Assembly: GCF_001590795.1 (NCBI RefSeq)
Contig: NZ_JXDL01000001.1
Coordinates: 5,521,680-5,585,679, forward strand
Direction of reading: 5' to 3'
Source of the DNA: Bradyrhizobium sp. AT1
Lineage (GTDB): Bacteria > Pseudomonadota > Alphaproteobacteria > Rhizobiales > Xanthobacteraceae
Length of the DNA: 64,000 nucleotides
The notes beneath the pieces were generated by a model. It was not told the DNA's origin, ran no database searches, and worked only from the letters and a program-made list of their open reading frames with translations. Both the position numbers and the translations under genes were made by a program. Positions 34,792-44,169 of this stretch are shown one piece after another; within the stretch, counting starts at the first letter, position 1; the number at the start of each line of letters is the position of its first letter.

Positions 34792-35088
34792 ATGCCCTAT
34801 CTCGTCTCGTTCCATCTGGGTTGGCTGATCGGCTCGGTGCTGCTGGGCTTCTGCATGGGCTGGATCTCGGTGGTCCAGCGCGGCAACGGCACCTCGAAGG
34901 TGACGGCGCGCTGGCTGGCCGCGCTCGCCGTCGCCCTGGTCGCGGCCTCGTTCGCCCATGTCGTCCCCGGCCGCTTCGGCTACTGGCTCGACCTCGGCCT
35001 GATTATGTTCGCCTGCTACCTCGTCGGCTGCACCATCGGCGCTTGGCTGCGCGACCGCGTGGTGTCGCGGGGCCAGCCTGCGGCGTGA
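34792..35088 (+). CDS. Small membrane protein (98 aa) coupled to the OmpA/BON gene
   Basis: The 98-residue protein has three predicted membrane helices (SFHLGWLIGSVLLGFCMGWI; WLAALAVALVAASFAHVV; YWLDLGLIMFACYLVGCTIGAWL). The ATG is 2 bases after the upstream stop; a GTG overlapping the stop is possible too. No family is recognised. It may be the membrane partner of the OmpA/BON protein. Confidence 0.75.
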   Translation: MPYLVSFHLGWLIGSVLLGFCMGWISVVQRGNGTSKVTARWLAALAVALVAASFAHVVPGRFGYWLDLGLIMFACYLVGCTIGAWLRDRVVSRGQPAA

Positions 35089-35555
35089 GCCTTTGGCCTC
35101 AAGCGTCGGACCGGCGCCGGCCGGCGCAGCCGCCTTGCCGCTCCTGGGCCGGCCTTTCGGCGCCCGCGACCTTCCGGCGCATCGGAAAATCCGCCCCCTT
35201 TCAACAGGCAGGCGCGCCTCATAGATTGATTTGGGCTTAAGGCGTGACGGAACATTGTGCGGCCGAAATCATCAAACCTTCATGGCGCCTGCGCAGGATC
35301 GCCAGGGAGATTCGCCTCGAGTTCTGCCGCCGAAGGCGCCAAACCGTGCTTCAGGAGCCCGCAACCCTGCCTAAAATATTGAATGCACGTGTTTTTGTTC
35401 GAATTGGCGAATTCCACTCGGCCCGAAAACGCGCTAGTGGAGGGGCAGGGGGCATGCGCGATGCCGGAGCCGGCGGCGAGGGTTCGTTGAGTGCCTGTGC
35501 GTCGTCCGCCCGTTCGCCGGCCACCCTGGCCGCTGAAGCGTTGTTCGAGGTCTAG
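35089..35555. other. 467 bases without a supported gene
   Basis: One open frame (35244-35555) ends right before the next start, but its Arg/Ala-rich product looks like noise. AT-richer sequence around 35376-35420 could hold the promoter for the membrane-protein gene. No repeat is seen. Confidence 0.5.
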
Positions 35556-36611
35556 ATGCTGGAAGCCATACGCAGGGCGATGACGTTTCTGCGCCAGAAG
35601 CAAGTCCTGCATAAGCTTGGAGTTGTGATCAGCGTCGCGGTCATCGGCATCGCTTGCTATGTGCTGTACCACATGCTGCGAGGCATCGATTTCAACGAGG
35701 TCCTCGAAGCCATCAAGAGCACCGAGCCGCGCCAGATCGCGATGGCGGCGCTGTTCGTCGCCGCGGGCTATTTCACCCTGACCTTCTACGATTTGTTCGC
35801 CGTGCGCGCGATCGGCCACACCCACGTGCCCTATCGCATCAACGCGCTCGCGGCCTTCACGTCCTATTCGATCGGCCACAATGTCGGTGCATCCGTCTTC
35901 ACCGGCGGCGCGGTGCGCTATCGCATCTATTCGGCCTACGGGCTGAACGCGATCGACGTCGCGAAGATCTGCTTCCTCGCCGGCCTGACCTTCTGGCTCG
36001 GCAATGCCGCCGTGCTCGGCCTCGGCATCTCCTATCATCCGGAGGCCGCCGCCTCGATCGACCAGCTGCCGCCGTGGCTGAACCGGACGCTGGCGCTGAT
36101 GATCATCGCGGGGCTGGTCGGCTACGTGGTCTGGGTCTGGACCCATCCGCGCGTGGTCGGCCGCGGGCCCTGGACCGTGGTGCTGCCGGGTGGCGCGCTG
36201 ACGCTGCTCCAGATCGCGATCGGCATCATTGATCTCGGTTTCTGCGCGCTGGCGATGTATGTGCTGGTCCCGGACGAGCCCAATCTCGGCTTCGTGGTGG
36301 TCGCGGTCATCTTCGTCTCGGCGACGCTGCTCGGCTTCGCCAGCCACTCGCCCGGCGGGCTCGGGGTGTTCGACGCCGCCATGCTGGTCGGCCTCTGGCA
36401 GATGGACCGCGAGGAGCTGCTCGGCGGCATGCTGCTGTTCCGCGTGCTCTATTATCTGTCCCCCTTCGTCATCTCTGTAATCTTGCTGACGTTTCGCGAA
36501 GTTATGATCGGCGCGCGATCGAAGCGCTTGCAGCAGGCGGCGCTCAAGCTCGACCCCGGTCCGGCGCCTGAAGCCGCCTATGTGAGAGAGCGTAGCGACA
36601 GCGGTGCCTGA
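35556..36611 (+). CDS. Lysylphosphatidylglycerol-synthase-like membrane protein (UPF0104)
   Basis: The 351-residue protein has about eight membrane helices and the UPF0104 signatures (TGGAVRYRIYSAYG and SHSPGGLGVFDAAML), matching the membrane half of MprF. It has no C-terminal synthetase domain, so it may act as a lipid flippase or transporter. The real substrate is unknown. Confidence 0.85.
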   Translation: MLEAIRRAMTFLRQKQVLHKLGVVISVAVIGIACYVLYHMLRGIDFNEVLEAIKSTEPRQIAMAALFVAAGYFTLTFYDLFAVRAIGHTHVPYRINALAAFTSYSIGHNVGASVFTGGAVRYRIYSAYGLNAIDVAKICFLAGLTFWLGNAAVLGLGISYHPEAAASIDQLPPWLNRTLALMIIAGLVGYVVWVWTHPRVVGRGPWTVVLPGGALTLLQIAIGIIDLGFCALAMYVLVPDEPNLGFVVVAVIFVSATLLGFASHSPGGLGVFDAAMLVGLWQMDREELLGGMLLFRVLYYLSPFVISVILLTFREVMIGARSKRLQQAALKLDPGPAPEAAYVRERSDSGA

Positions 36612-36656
36612 CGGCGCCAAGCGTTAGGACAGGCCCTTTAGGAGAAGTCCGCCCCG

Positions 36657-37949
36657 ATGGCGATCGACGCCCCATCTTCTCCCGCCGCCCAGCCCTGGTC
36701 CGACCGGCTGCGGCATTCGACCGTCATCCTGATCGCCGCGGCGCTGGCGCTGTCCGTCGTGGTCTCGCTCGGCGAATTGTCGGCGCTGCACGCTGCGATC
36801 GTGTTCCTCTGCATCGCGGCGGCGGCGCTGATCCCGTGGCGCCTGCATGATCCCGCCGCCTCGCGCGACGATGTCAGGCGCATCAACCCGGTCGAGAGCG
36901 CGGCCGTGGCCGCGGTCGTCGCCGGCATGCCGGATCCGGCGGTGCTGCTCGACCGTGCCGGCCGCGTCATCCACCTCAATGCCGCTGCCGCCCAGCTCGC
37001 GCCGGCGCTGCGCCGGAACGAGCTCGCCCAGTTCGCGCTGCGCTCGCCGGAGATCATCACGGCGCTGCGCGAAGCCATCGCGACCACCGAGCTGCGGCGC
37101 GCCACCTATCTCGATCACGTCCCGGTCGATCGCTGGATGGAACTGATGATCACGCCGGTGCCGGTGCCGACCAGCTTCGGCGGCGCCGACAAATGCATGC
37201 TGATGACCTTTCACGACCAGACGCCGCTGCGCCGGGTCGAGGAGATGCGCGCCGACTTCGTCGCCAATGCCAGCCACGAGCTGCGCACGCCGCTCGCCGC
37301 GCTGTCGGGCTTCATCGACACGCTGCAGGGCCAGGCCAAGGACGATCCCAAGGCGCGCGAGCGCTTCCTCGGCATCATGCACAACCAGGCGACCCGGATG
37401 GCGCGCCTGATCGACGATCTGTTGTCGCTGTCGCGGGTCGAGCTGTCGGCCCATGTCCGGCCCGACACCCTGGTCGACCTCTTGCCGATCATTCGGCAGG
37501 TTGCCGACGGGCTCGAGCCGCTGGCGCGCGAGCGGCAGGTCGAGGTCGAGATCCATCTGCCCGAGGGGCCGGTGATGATCGCGGGCGACCGCGAGGAGCT
37601 GCTCCGCCTGTTCGAGAATCTGATCGAGAACGCGCTCAAATACGGCGCCTCCGGCGGACGCGTCATCGTGTCGCTGAGCTCAGCCGCAGCCACTGATGGA
37701 ACTCAGGAAATCCGGATCATGGTCCGCGATTTCGGCCCCGGCATCGCGCCCGAGCACCTGCCGCGGCTGACCGAGCGGTTCTATCGGGTGGACGTCGGCG
37801 ACAGCCGCTCGCAAGGCGGAACCGGACTCGGATTATCGCTGGTGAAACATATTCTTAACCGCCATCGCGGCCGGCTTTTGATCGAAAGCGTGCCCAAACA
37901 GGGCGCCACTTTCACCGCCTGTTTTCCCCAGGCTAAGACTTTAGTTTAG
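36657..37949 (+). CDS. phoR: Phosphate-regulon sensor histidine kinase PhoR
   Basis: The 430-residue kinase has two N-terminal hydrophobic segments (19-60), a PAS-like domain (90-190), the HisKA box with H207 (ANASHELRTPL) and an HATPase_c domain (NLIENALKYG, DFGPGIAPEHL, GTGLGLSLVKH). It phosphorylates PhoB under phosphate limitation. It lies immediately before pstS; the Pho box sits in the gap between them. Confidence 0.92.
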   Translation: MAIDAPSSPAAQPWSDRLRHSTVILIAAALALSVVVSLGELSALHAAIVFLCIAAAALIPWRLHDPAASRDDVRRINPVESAAVAAVVAGMPDPAVLLDRAGRVIHLNAAAAQLAPALRRNELAQFALRSPEIITALREAIATTELRRATYLDHVPVDRWMELMITPVPVPTSFGGADKCMLMTFHDQTPLRRVEEMRADFVANASHELRTPLAALSGFIDTLQGQAKDDPKARERFLGIMHNQATRMARLIDDLLSLSRVELSAHVRPDTLVDLLPIIRQVADGLEPLARERQVEVEIHLPEGPVMIAGDREELLRLFENLIENALKYGASGGRVIVSLSSAAATDGTQEIRIMVRDFGPGIAPEHLPRLTERFYRVDVGDSRSQGGTGLGLSLVKHILNRHRGRLLIESVPKQGATFTACFPQAKTLV

Positions 37950-37982
37950 ACGGGATAACCAAGCGATTTCAATCGCTTGAAG

Positions 37983-38000
37983 GTGTCATCCGACTGTCAC
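37983..38000 (+). promoter_or_regulatory. Pho box upstream of pstS
   Basis: GTGTCAT-CCGA-CTGTCAC gives two 7-base PhoB half-sites with a 4-base spacer, close to the CTGTCAT-N4-CTGTCAT consensus. It is 34 bases after the phoR stop and 100 bases before the pstS ATG. Confidence 0.88.
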
Positions 38001-38099
38001 GAAACCTTCGTAAAAGCACAGCCGACCGCTCCTAAAGGGGCGGCGTGGGGAGCGCGATCGGGCGCGGATGGCGCTTCGCTCCCCCGTATGGAGACCAGC

Positions 38100-39113
38100 A
38101 TGAATTTCCTCAAGACGATCGTCGCTGCCGGCTTGGTCGCCGCATCGACGACGGTGGCGCTTGCCGCCGATATCACGGGTGCCGGCGCGACGTTCCCGTT
38201 CCCGATCTATTCGAAGTGGGCTGACGCCTACAAGAAGGAGACCGGCAACGGCCTGAACTACCAGTCGATCGGTTCCGGCGGCGGCATCAAGCAGATCCAG
38301 GCCAAGACCGTGACCTTCGGCGCCAGCGACGCGCCGCTCAAGGCCGAGCAGCTCGAGAAGGACGGCCTCGTGCAGTGGCCGATGGTGATGGGCGCCATCG
38401 TTCCCGTCGTCAACCTCGAGGGCGTGAAGCCGGGCGAGCTGGTGTTCGACGGCGAGACGCTGGCCAACATCTATCTCGGCAAGATCACCAAGTGGGACGA
38501 CGCCGCGATCAAGAAGCTCAATCCGAACGCGAAGCTGCCTTCGGAAGCCATCACCGTGGTCCGCCGCTCGGACGGTTCGGGCACCACCTTCAACTTCACC
38601 AACTACCTCTCCAAGGCCAGCGCGGACTGGAAGAGCAGGGTCGGTGAGGGCACCGCGGTCGAGTGGCCGGTCGGCGTCGGCGCCAAGGGCAACGAAGGCG
38701 TGTCGGGCAACATCAGCCAGACCAAGAACTCGATCGGCTATGTCGAGTACGCCTATGCCAAGCAGAACAAGCTGACCTACACCGGTCTCGTCAACAAGGC
38801 CGGCAAGCCGGTGCAGCCGACCGTCGAAGCCTTCCAGGCGGCCGCCTCCAATGCCGACTGGGCCAAGGCGCCCGGCTATTACGTCATCCTGACCGACCAG
38901 CCCGGCGAGAAGTCCTGGCCGATCACCGCGGCGACCTTCATCCTCATGCACAAATCCGCCACCGACAAGGCGGCCTCGCAGGAAGCCATCAAGTTCTTCC
39001 GCTGGGCCTTCAAGAGCGGCGACAAGATGGCTGAAGAGCTCGACTACATCCCGATGCCGGACAGCGTCGTCCAGCTGATCGAGAAGACCTGGGCTGCCGA
39101 GATCAAGAGCTGA
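38100..39113 (+). CDS. pstS: Phosphate ABC transporter substrate-binding protein PstS
   Basis: The 337-residue periplasmic protein starts with a signal peptide (MNFLKTIVAAGLVAASTTVAL) and has phosphate-binding motifs GAGATFPFPIYSKW, GSGGGIKQI, FGASDAPL and RSDGSGTTF. It captures phosphate for PstCAB. The ATG at 38100 follows GGAGA; the upstream open frame is not signal-like. The Pho box lies 100 bases upstream. Confidence 0.95.
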   Translation: MNFLKTIVAAGLVAASTTVALAADITGAGATFPFPIYSKWADAYKKETGNGLNYQSIGSGGGIKQIQAKTVTFGASDAPLKAEQLEKDGLVQWPMVMGAIVPVVNLEGVKPGELVFDGETLANIYLGKITKWDDAAIKKLNPNAKLPSEAITVVRRSDGSGTTFNFTNYLSKASADWKSRVGEGTAVEWPVGVGAKGNEGVSGNISQTKNSIGYVEYAYAKQNKLTYTGLVNKAGKPVQPTVEAFQAAASNADWAKAPGYYVILTDQPGEKSWPITAATFILMHKSATDKAASQEAIKFFRWAFKSGDKMAEELDYIPMPDSVVQLIEKTWAAEIKS

Positions 39114-39126
39114 GCCAGGCTCTCCT

Positions 39127-39221
39127 GTCCCGGACGCGCTGCAACGTGAAACGTTGCGGCGCAGAGCCGGGACCCACAAGAACTAGGCCCCGGATCAGCG
39201 GCGCACCGCATCCGGGGCACG
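39127..39221. repeat. Dispersed palindromic repeat (family C-like) between pstS and pstC
   Basis: GTCCCGGACGCGCTGCAACG and TGCGGCGCAGAGCCGGGACC on the left, CGCACCGCATCCGGGGCAC on the right. Its position after pstS suits a role in setting the high pstS to low pstC ratio, although that is inference. Confidence 0.75.
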
Positions 39222-39273
39222 GCACCAAAAACACCAAGAACAAGCGTATATAAAACGGGTACAGGGGATCGGC

Positions 39274-40272
39274 GTGGCAGAAATGGCCGTTCAGAGCGAT
39301 GTAATCGACGACGCCGGACCGTATGACCGCGCCAAGGCCTTGGGTGCGTTCAAGCTCGGCGACGTCACCTTCTACTGGATCACGCGGCTGTCCGCGATCT
39401 CGGTGCTGCTGATCCTCGGCGGCATCATCATCTCGCTGATCGTCGGCGCGTACCCGGCGATGAGGGAGTTCGGCTTCTCCTTCCTGTGGACGCAGCGCTG
39501 GGCGCCGTCGGCCGATCCGCCGGTGCTCGGCGCGCTCGGGCCGATGTACGGCACGCTCGTCACCTCCTTCATCGCGATGCTGATCGCCATTCCGGTCGGT
39601 CTCGGTATTGCGATCTTCCTCACCGAGCTCTGCCCGCAATGGCTGCGCCGCCCGATCGGCATGGCGATCGAGCTGCTCGCCGGCATTCCCTCGATCATCT
39701 ACGGCATGTGGGGCTTCTTCGTGCTGGGCCCGTTCCTGGCCAACAGCTTCCAGCCCTTCATGATCAGGATCTTCGACGGGGTCCCGGTGCTGGGCGCGAT
39801 CTTCGCGGGTCCGCCGTCCTATCTCAGCACGTTCAACGCCGCGCTGATCCTCGCCATCATGGTGCTGCCCTTCATCACCTCGATCTCGGTCGACGTGTTC
39901 AAGACGGTGCCGCCGGTGCTGAAGGAGGCCGCCTACGGCGTCGGCTGCACCACCTGGGAAGTCGTCCGCAGCGTGGTGATCCCCTACACCCGGGTCGGCA
40001 TCATCGGCGGCGTCATGCTGGCGCTGGGCCGCGCGCTCGGCGAGACCATGGCGGTGACCTTCATCATCGGCAACTCGTTCCGCATCTCCTCATCGATCTT
40101 CGCGCCGGGCACCACGATCTCGGCGGCGATCGCATCCGAGTTCGCCGAGAGCGACGGCCTGCACCAGTCCGGCCTGATCCTGCTCGGCCTCTTGCTGTTC
40201 GTGCTGACGTTCTTCGTGCTGGCCGCCGCGCGGCTGATGCTGATGCGGCTGGACAAGAAGGCGGGGAAGTAA
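39274..40272 (+). CDS. pstC: Phosphate ABC transporter permease PstC
   Basis: The 332-residue protein has about seven membrane helices and the PstC segment AIEL...IPSIIYGMWG plus the EAA-type loop GETMAVTFIIGN. It starts with GTG (MAEMAVQ); a Met three codons later is an alternative. It forms the phosphate channel with PstA. Confidence 0.94.
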   Translation: MAEMAVQSDVIDDAGPYDRAKALGAFKLGDVTFYWITRLSAISVLLILGGIIISLIVGAYPAMREFGFSFLWTQRWAPSADPPVLGALGPMYGTLVTSFIAMLIAIPVGLGIAIFLTELCPQWLRRPIGMAIELLAGIPSIIYGMWGFFVLGPFLANSFQPFMIRIFDGVPVLGAIFAGPPSYLSTFNAALILAIMVLPFITSISVDVFKTVPPVLKEAAYGVGCTTWEVVRSVVIPYTRVGIIGGVMLALGRALGETMAVTFIIGNSFRISSSIFAPGTTISAAIASEFAESDGLHQSGLILLGLLLFVLTFFVLAAARLMLMRLDKKAGK

Positions 40273-40276
40273 GGTC

Positions 40277-41128
40277 ATGGCCCTCAATCCGATCTATTCG
40301 CGCCGTCGCCGCACGGACATCGTCATCCGCGGGCTCTGCTTCGCCGCGGCCGCCTTCGGCGTCACCTGGCTCGCGCTGATCCTGATCACGCTGCTCTTCA
40401 ACGGCCTTGCCGGCCTCAATCTCGAGCTCTTCGTCGCGGATACGCCGCCTCCGGGTTCGACCGAAGGCGGCCTGCGCAACGCGATCGTCGGCTCGATCAT
40501 CATGACGGTGATCGGCGTCGGCATCGGCGCGCCGCTCGGCCTGTTCGCCGGCACCTACCTCGCCGAATACGGCCGCAACGACCGCCTGACCTCGGTGATC
40601 CGCTTCATCAACGACATCCTGCTCTCGGCGCCCTCGATCATCATCGGCCTGTTCATCTACGGCGCGGTGGTGGTGCCGATGCGTGGCTTCTCCGCGATCG
40701 CGGGCAGCCTGGCGCTCGCGGTCATCGTGATCCCGGTCGTGCTGCGCACCACCGAGGACATGCTGCTGCTGGTGCCGAATCCGCTGCGCGAGGCGGCCTC
40801 GGCGCTGGGCCTGCCACGCTCGCTGGTGATCAAGCGGATCGCCTATCGTGCGGCCCGGTCCGGCCTCATCACCGGCGTGCTGCTCGCCACCGCCCGCGTC
40901 GCCGGCGAGACCGCGCCGCTGCTCTTCACCGCGCTGTCGAACCAGTTCTTCAGCCTCGGCCTGAACAAGACGATGGCCAACCTGCCCGTCACCATCAACA
41001 ATTTCGTGCAGAGCCCCTACGCCTACTGGAAGCAGTTGGCGTGGAGCGGCGCCCTGCTCATCACCCTGACCGTGCTTGCCCTTAACATTGGCGCGCGCAT
41101 CCTTGGCGCCGAGAGGACCGCAAAATGA
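40277..41128 (+). CDS. pstA: Phosphate ABC transporter permease PstA
   Basis: The 283-residue permease has six helices with PstA marks (INDILLSAPSIIIGLFIY, ALGLPRSLVIKRI and GVLLATARVAGETAPLL). It begins 4 bases after the pstC stop and overlaps pstB by 4 bases. Confidence 0.94.
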   Translation: MALNPIYSRRRRTDIVIRGLCFAAAAFGVTWLALILITLLFNGLAGLNLELFVADTPPPGSTEGGLRNAIVGSIIMTVIGVGIGAPLGLFAGTYLAEYGRNDRLTSVIRFINDILLSAPSIIIGLFIYGAVVVPMRGFSAIAGSLALAVIVIPVVLRTTEDMLLLVPNPLREAASALGLPRSLVIKRIAYRAARSGLITGVLLATARVAGETAPLLFTALSNQFFSLGLNKTMANLPVTINNFVQSPYAYWKQLAWSGALLITLTVLALNIGARILGAERTAK

Positions 41129-41946
41129 GTGATCTTTCCGTATCGATGAGCGCGTCCGGCGGCCTTCCGCAGGCGCCGGTGCTGCCCGAGGCGCCCGCCA
41201 AGGTGACGGTGCGCAACCTCAACTTCTATTACGGCGAGCACCACGCGCTGAAGAACATCAACCTGACGCTCGGCGCCAACCGCGTCACGGCGTTCATCGG
41301 TCCGTCGGGCTGCGGCAAGTCCACCCTGCTGCGCATCTTCAACCGGATGTACGACCTCTATCCGGGCCAGCGCGCCACCGGCCAGCTGATGCTGGACCAG
41401 ACCAACATCCTCGACCCCAAGCTCGACCTCAACCTGCTGCGCGCCCGGGTCGGCATGGTGTTCCAGAAGCCGACGCCGTTCCCGATGACGATCTACGAGA
41501 ACATCGCCTTCGGCATCCGCCTCTACGAGAAGATCTCGAAGTCCGAGATGGACGACCGCGTCGAGAAGGCGCTGCGCGGCGGCGCGCTGTGGAACGAGGT
41601 CAAGGACAAGCTCAACGCTTCCGGCCTGTCGCTCTCGGGTGGCCAGCAGCAGCGCCTGTGCATCGCCCGCACGGTCGCGGTGCGCCCTGAAGTGATCTTG
41701 TTCGACGAGCCCTGCTCGGCGCTCGACCCGATCTCGACCGCCAAGGTCGAGGAGCTGATCCAGGAACTGTCCGAGAACTACACGATCGCGATCGTCACCC
41801 ACAACATGCAGCAGGCGGCGCGCGTCTCCGACAAGACCGCCTTCATGTATCTCGGCGAGCTGATCGAGTTCGACGATACCAGCAAGATCTTCACGTCGCC
41901 GACCGATCGGCGCACGCAGGACTACATCACCGGCCGGTTCGGCTGA
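41125..41946 (+). CDS. pstB: Phosphate ABC transporter ATP-binding protein PstB
   Basis: The 273-residue ATPase has Walker A GPSGCGKST, the PstB-specific MVFQKPTPFPMTIYENIAFG segment, signature LSGGQQQRL and Walker B ILFDEPCSALDPIS. It powers phosphate import and relays phosphate status to PhoR through PhoU. Confidence 0.96.
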   Translation: MSDLSVSMSASGGLPQAPVLPEAPAKVTVRNLNFYYGEHHALKNINLTLGANRVTAFIGPSGCGKSTLLRIFNRMYDLYPGQRATGQLMLDQTNILDPKLDLNLLRARVGMVFQKPTPFPMTIYENIAFGIRLYEKISKSEMDDRVEKALRGGALWNEVKDKLNASGLSLSGGQQQRLCIARTVAVRPEVILFDEPCSALDPISTAKVEELIQELSENYTIAIVTHNMQQAARVSDKTAFMYLGELIEFDDTSKIFTSPTDRRTQDYITGRFG

Positions 41947-41957
41947 GGAGACGCAAT

Positions 41958-42674
41958 ATGGGTACCGAACATACCGCAAAGGCCTTCGACACCGACCTCC
42001 AGGAACTCACCCGCTTGGTCGCCGAGATGGGCGGCATTGCCGAGCGCATGATCGTCGATTCCGTCGACGCGCTGATCCGCCGCGACGTCGCGCTCGGCCA
42101 GCGCGTCGTCACCATCGACGCCGACCTCGACACGCTGCAGAAGCGCATCGAGGAGCGCGCCGTGCTCACCATCGCCCGCCGCCAGCCGATGGCGGTGGAC
42201 TTGCGCGAGATCGTCGGCGCCATGCGCGTCGCGACCGACCTCGAGCGGATCGGCGACCTCGCCAAGAACATGGGCAAGCGCGTCGCCGCGCTTGAGACGG
42301 ATTTCCATCCGCTGAAGCTGTTTCGCGGCCTGGAGCACATGACCGACCTCGTGCAGCAGCAGGTCAAGTCGGTGCTGGATGCCTATGCCGCGCACGACCT
42401 GCCGGCGGCGATGGCGGTGTGGAAGGGCGACGAGGAAGTCGACGCGATCTGCACCTCGCTGTTCCGCGAGCTCCTCACCTACATGATGGAGGATCCGCGC
42501 AACATCTCGTTCTGCATCCATTTGATGTTCTGCGCCAAGAACATCGAGCGGATCGGCGACCACGCCACCAACATCGCCGAGACCGTGTTCTACATGATCG
42601 AGGGCCAGGCGATCACCGACAAGCGGCCGAAGGGCGACATGACCAATTTCGCCACGACGATCCCGAATACCTGA
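41958..42674 (+). CDS. phoU: Phosphate signalling protein PhoU
   Basis: The 238-residue protein has two PhoU helical repeats with the RQPMAVDLREIVGAMRVATDLERIGDLA and NIERIGDHATNIAE motifs. It links PstB to PhoR and dampens the response when phosphate is plentiful. It begins 11 bases after pstB. Confidence 0.95.
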   Translation: MGTEHTAKAFDTDLQELTRLVAEMGGIAERMIVDSVDALIRRDVALGQRVVTIDADLDTLQKRIEERAVLTIARRQPMAVDLREIVGAMRVATDLERIGDLAKNMGKRVAALETDFHPLKLFRGLEHMTDLVQQQVKSVLDAYAAHDLPAAMAVWKGDEEVDAICTSLFRELLTYMMEDPRNISFCIHLMFCAKNIERIGDHATNIAETVFYMIEGQAITDKRPKGDMTNFATTIPNT

Positions 42675-42697
42675 AGACTTTAAGGAGCGACGACACC

Positions 42698-43405
42698 ATG
42701 GGCGCACGCATTATGGTGGTTGAGGACGAAGAAGCCCTTACCGAGCTGCTTCGCTACAACCTCGAAGGCGACGGCTATGACGTCGAGACGGTCATGCGCG
42801 GCGACGACGCCGACACCCGCCTCAAGGAGCACATTCCCGATCTGATCGTGCTCGACTGGATGCTGCCGGGCCTGTCCGGCATCGAGCTGTGCCGGCGCCT
42901 GCGCACCCGGCCCGACACCAAGCAGCTGCCGATCATCATGCTCACCGCGCGCGGCGAGGAGAGCGAGCGGGTGCGGGGGCTTGCGACCGGCGCCGACGAT
43001 TACATCGTCAAGCCGTTCTCGGTGCCGGAGCTGCTCGCGCGCGTGAAGGGCCTGTTGCGGCGCGCCAGCCCCGAGCGGCTCGCGACAGTGCTGGCCTATG
43101 GCGACATCGAGCTCGACCGCGACAAGCGCCGCGTGGCGCGCTCGGGCCGGCCGATCGATCTCGGCCCGACCGAATATCGCCTGCTGGAGTTCTTCCTGGA
43201 GCATCCCGGCCGCGTGTTCTCGCGCGAGCAGCTGCTCGACAGCGTCTGGGGCCGCGACATCTATATCGACGAGCGCACCGTCGACGTCCATATCGGCCGC
43301 CTCCGCAAGCTGCTCAATCTCGGCCGCGAGCAGGACCCGATCCGCACCGTCCGCGGCGCCGGCTACGCGCTGGACGATCGGTTTGCCAAGGCGGAGCAGA
43401 CGTAG
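42698..43405 (+). CDS. phoB: Phosphate regulon response regulator PhoB
   Basis: The 235-residue OmpR-family regulator has receiver residues D53 and K105 and a C-terminal winged helix (DIYIDERTVDVHIGRLRKLL, TVRGAGYALD). The ATG after TAAGGAG was chosen; the longer open frame upstream runs in the wrong frame through phoU. It is the target of PhoR and should bind the Pho box before pstS. Confidence 0.95.
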   Translation: MGARIMVVEDEEALTELLRYNLEGDGYDVETVMRGDDADTRLKEHIPDLIVLDWMLPGLSGIELCRRLRTRPDTKQLPIIMLTARGEESERVRGLATGADDYIVKPFSVPELLARVKGLLRRASPERLATVLAYGDIELDRDKRRVARSGRPIDLGPTEYRLLEFFLEHPGRVFSREQLLDSVWGRDIYIDERTVDVHIGRLRKLLNLGREQDPIRTVRGAGYALDDRFAKAEQT

Positions 43406-43656
43406 GGCTTTTGGCAGACTGTCGCTACACACTCGGTGTCGTCCCGGACAAGCATCAGCGCAGATCCGGGATCCATAACCACAGGCAGCAGTTGTCTTGC
43501 GAAAAGGTAACTCCGAGTCCCCGTAACCACATCTTGCGGTGGCTATGGGTCCCGGATCTGCGCGCGCTTGGGGCGCGCTTGTCCGGGACGACATCAAGTT
43601 GGTTGAGGCGCCGCCATGTGACGGCTGCCGTTCTTACGGTCAACTAATCCGCAAGC
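43406..43656. other. Convergent gap between phoB and gcrA
   Basis: The gap of 251 bases holds a palindromic repeat (43439-43592) and no gene. Confidence 0.7.
43439..43592. repeat. Dispersed palindromic repeat (family C-like)
   Basis: TCGTCCCGGACAAGC...GCGCAGATCCGGGAT at the left faces ATCCCGGATCTGCGCGCG...GCTTGTCCGGGACGAC at the right. It shares the CATAACCACAGG block with family C, so the two families look related. Confidence 0.85.
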
Positions 43657-44169
43657 TCACCGCGGGCCCGGCTTCGCCGGGGCACGACGGCGATCCGCCG
43701 CCGGTTGATACGCCACGCGCGAGTGCTGCGCGCAATAGGGCAGGCCGGACAGCGCCTTGCCGCCGCAGAAGAAGAAATCCGGGCTCGAGGGATCGCCGAC
43801 CGGCCAGTGGCAGGTCGCCTCGTTCAGCTCGAGCAGCGACAGCCGCTGGCTCATCGGCACCACGTTGTCGTAGGTGACCGGTTCGGCTTCCACCTCGACC
43901 TCGAAGGCCTGCGCCAGCGCGGTGTTGCCGCGCGCGATGGGGCGGGTCACCCGCATCATGTGCTGCGCCGGACGCGCCTTGCGCGGCCGGGGCGCCGCCG
44001 ACGAAGGGCTCTTGGCGCGGCCGGACAGACCGAGCCTGTGCACTTTGCCGATCACGGCATTGCGGGTCACATTGCCGAGCTCTGCTGCGATCTGGCTGGC
44101 CGAAAGTCCGGCCTCCCAGAGCTTTTTCAGCTGCTCGACGCGATCATCGGACCAGGTCAAAACCGTCAT
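43657..44169 (-). CDS. gcrA: Cell-cycle regulator GcrA
   Basis: The 170-residue protein has the GcrA N-terminal DNA-binding helices (WSDDRVEQLKKLWEAGLSASQIA, RNAVIGKVHRLGLSGR) and the C-terminal sigma-interacting part (LLELNEATCHWPVGDP, FCGGKALSGLPYCAQHSRVAYQP). In Alphaproteobacteria GcrA works with the CcrM methyltransferase and sigma-70 to drive cell-cycle genes. Confidence 0.94.
   Translation of the reverse strand: MTVLTWSDDRVEQLKKLWEAGLSASQIAAELGNVTRNAVIGKVHRLGLSGRAKSPSSAAPRPRKARPAQHMMRVTRPIARGNTALAQAFEVEVEAEPVTYDNVVPMSQRLSLLELNEATCHWPVGDPSSPDFFFCGGKALSGLPYCAQHSRVAYQPAADRRRAPAKPGPR

Noticed and set aside
35244..35555. A 103-codon frame just before the UPF0104 gene
   Set aside because: Arg- and Ala-rich product without a domain; no good ribosome binding site; position alone is not enough.
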